Of a stretch of 64,000 bases of DNA, positions 56,523-64,000 are shown in pieces. Position numbers and translations under genes: made by a program. Positions within the stretch are counted from its first letter, which is position 1. Each line of letters begins with the position of its first letter. This DNA is from Primulina eburnea. Its lineage: Eukaryota > Streptophyta > Magnoliopsida > Lamiales > Gesneriaceae. A model generated the notes under the pieces. The model was given only the letters and a program-made list of their open reading frames with translations. It was not told where the DNA came from and did not search any database. The DNA is taken from the NCBI RefSeq assembly GCF_022965805.1, contig NW_027331378.1, forward strand, positions 186,001 through 250,000. The letters are read 5' to 3'.

Positions 56523-58274
56523 TAAGGATACTATTTTATGTAGCATATACATAATATTATATTGAGGTCGATTTCTAACCGCATAAGATGATTTTTGCAA
56601 CAAAAAAATATCTCATGAAAAGGGGATTTCGGGCAGCTTTTGCTGCCCATTCCGAGCATTTCGGACTGCCCATGGGGCTGCCCGAAAGCAGCTCGAGGGG
56701 CTGCCCGAACCCCTCTATTAAAAATAATAATAAAAATTTGTTGGCCGGAGCTCCGGCGACGGCGATAATGACTAGGGTTTCCAAAAGTGTTTTTAAATAT
56801 CAAAGTGTCACGGGCCTTGAAATTTTTGGGCCGTTAGATGGCTAACACAATTGTGAATTTAAATGGGCCAAAATGTTTTTGGTGTCAAATAATTTTTTGG
56901 GCTCTTAAGTTTAAATCTAAAAAATTTGTTAATGTTATATCATAAAATAAATAATTGAAGTTGGACTTTAATTATTTATAGTAAATAGTGATTTACAAGA
57001 AATTCGGTTATAAGTAAATTAATTAGAAAGTAGACAAAGGAGTTTGTATACTTTGTTAATTTAGTTTATAATCATGGCGGTTAGTGATTGGATCAAGATA
57101 TATAATATTGGATCAATTAATTATTGTGATAATTAATTGATGGTGTATGATAAGTGATATTATGCATGAAGGATGATCAAAAGCCCAAGCCCAATTTGCT
57201 AGGTGTATGCTAGGATATTTTGTGTTGAATGATTGTAATAATTATCAAATTTGAAGTGAGCTTGGTTTATGGCTCGTTCCCACCCCATGAGATGTATCCT
57301 TATTTGCCATGAATATTAAATTGTAAATATTGGTATAGTAGAAGATCAAGATTGGAAGATGGTAGATTTGATGAATATGAAGATCGAAGACATGTAAATA
57401 TTGAAGGCTAATGTAATAGTTGCATTTGCATTCTAGGCATTTCTCTAGGATTGGACCTAGGCCCTTGTTTAACTCACACGGGCCATTAGTATTGGGGCGA
57501 TTGATCATCCTTGTGTTTTTACTATTTTTAATATATGCATGATTTGTTATAAATAATGAGTATTTGTATTATTATTATAATAATAACAAAGTTGCATGAA
57601 TCCGGCAAACATACGATCAAACATGGCGAGTTTTTAAATTAAAATAATCGATGGGACCTTTCAAAATTAAAAACCCTCATTTTGAATAAGATTCAAAATT
57701 AATATCAAGCCTGAAAAGGGGAATTATAAAGTTGTTTATAATTTCCATGTCTTCCATTGACAATGGGTGGATGATGAACGCTACCCGTGCTCGGGGCTCG
57801 GTTCGTATTATTGGGGGAGCCCTGGGTTCCAGAAAGCTGTGACATCCATTGACATGGTGATGTGAACTACGTGGAACTCCCATTATTTCGTCTCATATTA
57901 TTGAGGGCGACCGTCCATTAAGGTTCAACATCGATGTGTAAGGCTTGACACGTAAAGATGAACGACGTCATATTATTAGTTCCTAATCAAACGTGAGACA
58001 AAAATTTACGTAGAGGGTTGCATGGTGATGCAATTGGAAACTAGCTTTTAGGAATTGTGATTGGCTTATATTATTCGAGATCATAATTCGCTAATTGAAC
58101 CTTGCATAGCTACTGAGGAAAGAGTTTCTCGTTTTCACTGGAGGGTAGTGAAAGATGTCAAAACAGTGGGAGCGAAAATTTATAAAGTAAAAGTCCATAC
58201 TTTATATCTTACTAAATATTTTAAAATAGTCATTAAAATTTATCTGTTTTACTTTTCAATACAATTTTTTTACA
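56523..58274 (+). mobile_element. G leader, unit 4
   Basis: Homologous throughout to 51115-52854. Palindrome cluster at 56627-56713. No gene seen. Confidence 0.7.
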
Positions 58275-58925
58275 ATGTCTTCGATTCGGAATCCGCTATC
58301 TACAATACTCGACAAACACGAATTAACCGGACCTAACTACCTCAACTGGCTAAGAAACTTAAAAATCGTCTCGAATTCAGAAAAGATAGCATATACACTG
58401 ACTAAGTCGCGCTCTGTTGAGGCTCCGACTAGCTGTACTCCTGAGGAATTGCAGACTTACAAGGAATGGTGTGACCATGACTTGAAAGCCATGTGTTATA
58501 TGCAGGCTTCTATGAATGATGAGCTGCAGAGGCGTTTTGAGGATGCAAAGAGTGCTGCTGACATTCATTTTCATCTCAAGGAGCTCTTTGGTGAGCAGAC
58601 TCGACTTCTTAGGCATGCTACCGTCAAGGAGCTGATCACTTTGCACTTGCGAGATGGGGCCTCGGTCCATGAGCATGGCCTGAAGTTGATTGGGCTCGTG
58701 GACAAGCTCGTTGGCATGGATTTGATGTTGCCTTCGGAGTTGACCTCCGACGTTTTGCTCTTGTCACTGCCTAGCTCATTTGATCCTTTTGTGGTGAATT
58801 TGAATATGAACAATATGGAGCCGACCCTTGAGGAGTTGGTGAACATGCTTGTGACCTTTGAGTCCACCATCAAGAAAGAGAAGCTGGTTTTTTATGTGGG
58901 TTCTTCATCTGTACACGAAAATTGA
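58275..58925 (+). CDS. gag: G gag, unit 4
   Basis: 216 codons from MSSIRNPLSTILDKHELTGP. The same Gag as the fusion protein up to KKEK; here it continues into the authentic linker (FYVGSSS) and ends at a TGA at 58923 with frameshifts before the zinc knuckle. This is the copy that shows what the fusion derivatives lost. Confidence 0.85.
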   Translation: MSSIRNPLSTILDKHELTGPNYLNWLRNLKIVSNSEKIAYTLTKSRSVEAPTSCTPEELQTYKEWCDHDLKAMCYMQASMNDELQRRFEDAKSAADIHFHLKELFGEQTRLLRHATVKELITLHLRDGASVHEHGLKLIGLVDKLVGMDLMLPSELTSDVLLLSLPSSFDPFVVNLNMNNMEPTLEELVNMLVTFESTIKKEKLVFYVGSSSVHEN

Positions 58926-58968
58926 TCCACGTGGAGGAAAGCGTTCTTTCTAACGTCCCAAGAAGAAA

Positions 58969-60450
58969 GTGCCCTTTAAGAGGCAGAATTCGAGTCATGA
59001 TGTGGCAGCCACACCAGTGAAGGCTGACAAGACTGTTGACATCTGTCATCACTGCAAGAAGACTGAACATTGCAGGCGTAACTGCAGGGAATATATTGCC
59101 CAGAAGAGTTCTGGAAACGGTATGTTCTATATTGAAGTAAACATTTCAATTAACTCTACTTCTTGGGTATTGTATACCAGCTGTGGCTCACATCTCTGTA
59201 ATGATTTGCAGATGATGGGAAGGAGTAGAAGACTTAGAGAATGTGAGAGGATGGGCAATGGAGCAAGAGTTGCTGCCAAGGCCGTAGGAGATGTTTACTT
59301 ACATTTGAACAATGATTTAAAGTTAATTTTAAGAGATGTTTTGTTTGTACCAGATTTGGTGAAAAACATTATTTCCATTTCTATGATTGATAAAGATGGA
59401 TTTTCTTGTTTATTTAGCAAAGGTGTTTGCAACATTTACAAGAACGAATGTTTAATTGGTACTGGAGAACTTGAAAACGATCTCTACACCTTAAAATTGA
59501 AAGATATTCCACTAAACAATGTCCAAGCAATAACAACAACAAATAAGCGAAAACAAGATACTCTTAATTCGGCACAATTGTGGCATGATCGATTAGGACA
59601 TATTTTCCTAAGAATGATGAACAAGTTAGTGGGAGTAGGCTTGTTTGATATGTCTGATATTAACGCTCTCACGACTTGTGAATCCTGTCTAAAAGGAAAG
59701 ATGACCAAAATTCCCTTTAAGGGCCATGTGGAGCAAGCCAAAGGGTTATTGGATTTGATCCATACCGATGTGTGCGGTCCGCTTAGCAGCACCACTAAGC
59801 ATGGACATGCCGACTTCATCATATTTACCGATGACTTTTCGAGGTATGGGTATGTGTATTTGATGAAATACAAGTCTAAAGACTTTGAAAGGTTCAAAGA
59901 ATTCAGAAGTGAAGTAGAGAAACAGCTGGGACGAAGCATCAAGACACTTCGATCGGATCAAGGTGGTGATTACTTGAGTGCCGAGTTCCAAGAGTATCTT
60001 AGGGAGAATGAGATTCTCTCGCAGTGGACTCCGCCCGCTACACCACAGTTGAATGGTGTTTCGGAGCGTCGTAACTGGACTTTGATGGACATGGTTTGGT
60101 CTATGATGGGGTTCACGGAGTTGCCGCCATCCTTTTGGGGATATGCGCTTGAGATAGCAGAACTGTTTTTGAACAATGTCCATTCAAAGACAGTTGATAA
60201 GACACCATATGAGATATGGATGTGTAAGCCTCCCAAATTTTCTTATCTTAGAATATGTGGGTGCCCTGCTTATGTGAAGCAGGTAGTGAGAGATAAATTG
60301 GATAGTCCATCCGTTTTATTTTATTTTGTGGGATATCCAAGGAATCTGTTGGATATTATTTCTATCATCCCCAAGAAACAAAGGTGTTTGTTTCTAGGAA
60401 TGCAACCTTTTTGGAAAACAAATTTTTATTGGATAGAAAAGGGGAGATGA
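58969..60450 (+). CDS. pol: G zinc knuckle, protease and integrase, unit 4
   Basis: 493 codons. CCHC knuckle CHHCKKTEHCRRNC near residue 25-40. Protease active site reads LYTSCGSH where copia elements have LDTGxxSH, so both Asp and Gly are lost. The GAG-pre-integrase zinc region (WHDRLGH ... CESCLKGK) is intact. Integrase core: Asp 267 (HTDVCGP), Asp 330 (SDQGGDY), Glu 366 (VSERRN), with exactly 35 residues between the last two, so the integrase triad is complete. The frame drifts at the end (after KKQRC). Confidence 0.88.
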   Translation: MPFKRQNSSHDVAATPVKADKTVDICHHCKKTEHCRRNCREYIAQKSSGNGMFYIEVNISINSTSWVLYTSCGSHLCNDLQMMGRSRRLRECERMGNGARVAAKAVGDVYLHLNNDLKLILRDVLFVPDLVKNIISISMIDKDGFSCLFSKGVCNIYKNECLIGTGELENDLYTLKLKDIPLNNVQAITTTNKRKQDTLNSAQLWHDRLGHIFLRMMNKLVGVGLFDMSDINALTTCESCLKGKMTKIPFKGHVEQAKGLLDLIHTDVCGPLSSTTKHGHADFIIFTDDFSRYGYVYLMKYKSKDFERFKEFRSEVEKQLGRSIKTLRSDQGGDYLSAEFQEYLRENEILSQWTPPATPQLNGVSERRNWTLMDMVWSMMGFTELPPSFWGYALEIAELFLNNVHSKTVDKTPYEIWMCKPPKFSYLRICGCPAYVKQVVRDKLDSPSVLFYFVGYPRNLLDIISIIPKKQRCLFLGMQPFWKTNFYWIEKGR

Positions 60451-60905
60451 CAGAACACGAAGAGGTTCGAGAGACACCCACAATTATAGAACCCACACCC
60501 GAAGAGCCAAGAGAGGAGATACAAGCTTCTAGAAGATCCGAGAGAGTCTCGAGACCACCTATGAGGTATGGTCTGCTTCTTGAAGAGGGCCATGATGAGC
60601 CTAACCATGGATGTGACCAAGGACCTTCAAGGAAGCATGATCTGATGCCGATTCATCCAAGTGGCTTGAAGCAATGGATCTGAGATGAATTCCATGCATT
60701 CGAACCAAGTGTGAAATATCGTGGATCCACATGAGGGAATTGTTCCCATAGGGTGTAAATAGATTTACAAGAGGAAACTTGGGGCGGATGGGAATGTATT
60801 GACCTTCAAGGCGCGATTGGTGGCAAAAGGATATACTCAAAGACAAGGAGTTGACTTTGAGGAAATATTTTCTCCAGTTGCAATGTTCAAGCCTATAAGG
60901 ATATT
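60384..60905 (+). pseudogene. pol: G integrase-RT linker and RT start, truncated
   Basis: The linker ASRRSERVSRPPMRYGLL is readable at 60384-60683, then RT block [20 protein letters not shown] and [12 protein letters not shown] (60801-60902). Sequence changes abruptly after this to LTR E'. The remainder of RT and RNase H of this unit is absent from the window. Confidence 0.85.
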
Positions 60906-63425
60906 TGAAACGTCTGCCCTTTTTATTGCTTTAAAAGTACTAGAATTTTTTTTTACACTCAATTTTCGGCCATATACATTTTCCAAATGAAACCCTTTTA
61001 AAATAAAATACCAACCATCTAGCATTTTAAAAATCAAGTGCAATAGCCATTAAATGAAATCGTCAACTGTTGTACCAAACCTAAAAAGAAATAATTTGAA
61101 AAGTAAAGCCCATAATAAACCTCTCAAAAATCTCTCAAAACATAAATAAATAGTCTTAAAAAAATATTTAACTCAAATCAGTAATCGTAAAACATAATGC
61201 GGAAAATAGTAGCGTTGGTCCTCGAGTTGTGTGCACGGACAGTCCAGTAGGATCATCCGTCAAGGCCTCCCTCAACCTCACCTGCATCCCTCACACCTAG
61301 TGAGTCTAAAGACTCAACACACCATAATCTTGATAACAAGTAATACGTAATACAGTCAACATATAACAGTGAAAAATACTTGTACTTAAAATATCGTTTT
61401 CATGAAGATGCATAAATTTAAGCATAAATATTTTCATTACATGTATAAATAGACCTTAATCTTTTTCCTTATCATGACATAAAAACATTTTAACATGATC
61501 ATAAACATTTTCCTTTTTCCTTTTCCTTATTCCTTTTTCCTTTGTTGAATTCAGATCGTTAATTGTGAATTTCCAGATCATGATCATAAATCGATGGATC
61601 CATCTACATGTAACCACAGTACTGGGCGGCGGGGTACACCAGCAACACTCTCACCGGTCAACTGGGCCCTGGCCTATCATTTTTCGAATAGAAATTCGAT
61701 CGTCGGGGCTCCCTCTGGGGCCTTTTCCCATAAATGGGCTCCCTCTAATGCCTTTTCCCCTCACGATATTCCCATTCTTACGGTTACCACAAAACCGTTA
61801 CCACATATTCGTCATGATAGAAACACGATCGTCAGGCTCCCACTGAGACCATAACCCTCACGACGTCGCCAACATTAACGAATTAGTCACAATCACTTCA
61901 CTTCCATTCAAAATTTACATTCTCATCACTTTATAAAAATCATGCATAACATAACATTTTGTTTTTTAAACCAAGCATGCAAAATGTCTTTTAAATGTCT
62001 TCCTTGAATCATAAAAATCCCTTAGACATTTAAAAATCATAATTTAATCATGAACATTTCATAAACATTTAAAAATAATCATAATATCATAAAAATAGCA
62101 TTTAGGGCACTGCCATGACGTTTACAAATTTTTAGGTGTAAAAAGACCGTTTTACCCCTGGACTTGACATTTTACGATTTTGACGTTTTTCTTGATTTCT
62201 TGACTAAAACATGTCCCAAATAATTATTTAAGATTACATTGATTTTTCCATAATTTTATTTAGCTTAAATATTAGACTTTTTCATTTATCTTTAATTAAT
62301 TGTTTTGACGGTGTTATAATCCCGAAAAATCCCAAACTTTAATATAAAATTCCTAAATTCTAAATTTAGTCTTTTTATATTATTTTAGACCTTATGGACC
62401 ACGACTCCACCCCCGTGAGCCGTTTTCCAATTTTTATTTATTTAAAAACCCTAATTGACACCTAAACTTCGACCTCGAGCCAACTTTCGATTTTCACTAG
62501 TTATCCCTTAACCATGTCGATTCAAAACTTGCCTAACATCCTAAAGTACCCTACTGGACCCTAAGTTCACCAAGAAACCAAAGCCAAACCCAAAAACGTG
62601 GCCCCTCTAAGGACCCCCCATGCTGGCCGAGAGTTTGCTGGAGTTTGGACTCTATGATTGGTGCATTCATGAACCCAGCCGACGACTCTAGCCACAAACT
62701 AGCGTACCTTGTGCTCATCTAAGACCCTTAACCCTCGACCTAGCCCATGCTAAGCTCCTTAAACCAACCCCTGACTACAGGCGAGCTGCTGCACACCTGC
62801 GCGCATGGGCGCGATTTCTCGGGTAGGAGTCCTAGTGGGTTAGGACTCCTCCCAGCCCTCTGGACTCGAACCCTTACGTGGTTAGGACCCTTTCCCGGAC
62901 TCAACACACCTCTGATTGAGCCTTTGCCCCAAGCCGTGGCTCCCCTGCCCTCTCTCCAAGGAACCCGATCACCTTAACCCTTTGACAGCAGAAATCGGTT
63001 TCCCTTGATGAGTTGCTTGTTCTTGTTTCGACTTTGGTGATTAAGGTGAGTATGTTAGGACCTTAACTCATGTATAGACACCACTGGTTCCCACCTAAGT
63101 TCGTGGCAGCCCCCTTTTTCATAAAAACTTTAAGAATTCGCATCAAAACATCATGTTTTCCTCAAGGGTGCATGCAATGATCTGAAAATACTAAAAAAAT
63201 CAATCATGTTCTTCATGCATACAACAATTAAAACAATAATATGATATGATGGATGAGAAAAAGGAGATGTATGTCGTGCCTTTGCGTTAAATACGCTCGA
63301 ATATCCGTTGACGACGAAGAGCGGAAGACGAATTGGCTTGTTCTTGCTAACTACCTTCGAAAAATCACCCCTAGGTTGCTATGTATAAGTGCCGTGAGGT
63401 TTGAGTGTGGGGTGGGGAGAGTTTT
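60906..63425 (-). mobile_element. LTR E' (minus-strand, non-coding)
   Basis: A 2.5-kb non-coding region whose left edge reads TGAAACGTCTGCCC, i.e. an LTR end ...GACGTTTCA on the minus strand, inside G's RT. It shares CAGTACTGTGG and ACAAGTAATACGTAATA phrases with LTR E. It contains a GGGCTCCCTCT/CCTTTTCCC double repeat (61707-61765), a hairpin (62825-62850) and a CGCGCATGGGCGCG site (62811). Its right edge is cut by the LTR at 63426. No gene credible. Confidence 0.5.
62825..62850. repeat. Perfect inverted repeat in LTR E'
   Basis: AGGAGTCCTA and TAGGACTCCT arms, 10 bp each, around a 6-base loop. AGGAGTCCT-like sequence lies next to a GC-rich CGCGCATGGGCGCG site, echoing the palindrome clusters of the other LTRs. 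Confidence 0.75.
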
Positions 63426-64000
63426 TGTGGGGACCCGGAAGCTAATCATCTTCTTAATCATCTTTGGGATTTAATTATAAATTAAGATAAACAGAGTCTA
63501 AAAATTTTTCTTTTTAGAATATAAGTGCGGAACGTAATAGAATTTTACTAATATACATCTCAGTATAAAAGTACAATAATGTACAACAATTATTCAAACT
63601 AATCTAAGGTTCAACTACTAAATTTCAAGTAATGAAACCTATCTACATCAAAGTCCGGAATCACCACTCTAATCTCGATCTCTCATCATCCTCTTGACCC
63701 TGATCCTGCCCCACCTGTTGCCATGCACACATACACACAAGACAACAGCCGGATAACTCCGGTGAGATATAAATATCCCAGTATAAAAAATGTATCAATG
63801 CAATCATATAAACATATATAAAAGCATAAACAATCATTAAAAACATGTACCCAATCTGACTACATGAATTAATACGAATCTGTATTTAAGTCAATGACTT
63901 GTTATCTTATCTCAACTTATTTCTAACCTAGGGATCCCGATCTAATTTAGACTTCGGCATGCTGTATCGAGTGTCTACAATAAAAGTCGATCTACATCTA
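63426..64000 (-). mobile_element. Partial LTR related to elements A and C
   Basis: On the plus strand it begins TGTGGGGACCCGGAAGCTAATC, the complement of an A/C-type LTR end (GGTCCCCACA), and continues in parallel with C's LTR (20037 onward): CGGAACGTAAT, a CACCTGTTG...CAACAGCCGG block and GGGATCCCG. Divergence from C is considerable, so this is another, older member. Runs off the window. Confidence 0.85.

Larger units (their letters stand above)
38605..60905 (+). mobile_element. Ty1/copia array G (three LTRs, three internals), invaded by D
   Basis: LTR starts at 38605, 49059 and 54465, each followed by G leader and coding sequence, without intervening host DNA. Such LTR-internal-LTR-internal arrays form by unequal exchange between LTRs. 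The first unit has an internal deletion and hosts D; units two and three are Gag-RNase H deletion derivatives; the last carries gag, protease and integrase before being cut off by LTR E'. Confidence 0.85.

Noticed and set aside
62747..62977. 76-codon ORF in the GC-richer part of LTR E'
   Set aside because: No domain, and the hairpin and GC-rich sequence explain the open frame.

Overview
This window is plant nuclear DNA (an angiosperm, most likely a eudicot; I cannot name the species) made almost entirely of nested LTR retrotransposons. I found no convincing host gene, rRNA, functional tRNA gene or CRISPR array. Evidence for a plant: chromodomain-type Ty3/gypsy polyproteins primed by initiator-tRNA-Met (TGGTATCAGAGC), a Tat-lineage gypsy element with an archaeal-type RNase H and an antisense ORF, Ty1/copia elements, and TA microsatellites.

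Layout. (1) 1-996: partial minus-strand LTR (H). (2) 997-1430, 18620-20031 and 28818-29332 are pieces of one minus-strand LTR (E), split by later insertions. (3) A, 1431-18614 (+), is an old decayed chromovirus with TSD ACAAG. B, 5116-13550 (+), sits inside it; B is younger and nearly intact, and a 250-bp tRNA-like segment lies at its 3' edge. (4) C, 20037-28812 (-), is a young chromovirus with TSD GTGTG. (5) F, 29333-38604 (+), is a decayed Tat-type element. Its pol carries a second, archaeal-type RNase H, followed by about 13 tandem ~104-bp repeats and an antisense, apparently intron-containing ORF with its own TATA. (6) 38605-60905 is a head-to-tail Ty1/copia array (G) of LTR-internal-LTR-internal-LTR-internal form. 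It is invaded by chromovirus D (TSD TGATA), whose two LTRs are now separated by a duplicated piece of G. (7) 60906-63425 is another minus-strand LTR (E'), itself hit by a C-like LTR from 63426 to the window end.

Order of events inferred from nesting and LTR similarity: F, then E and G, then A and H, then B, C and D (sister LTRs of B, C and D differ at only about 1% of sites by eye).

Most interesting signal: most LTRs carry a cluster of short GC-rich palindromes, usually just upstream of the TATA box. The palindrome differs by family: GCGCATATGCGC in A, C and H; CGCCCTAGCGGG in B; TTCGGATCGTCCGAA in D; CACGGACC/GGTCCGTG repeats in E; and GGGCTGCCCGAA in the G leader. H and B share an LTR backbone but carry different palindromes at the same place, while H shares its palindrome with the otherwise different A/C LTRs. 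Copy number differs between sister LTRs of C and of D. This looks like an exchangeable, slippage-prone promoter module.
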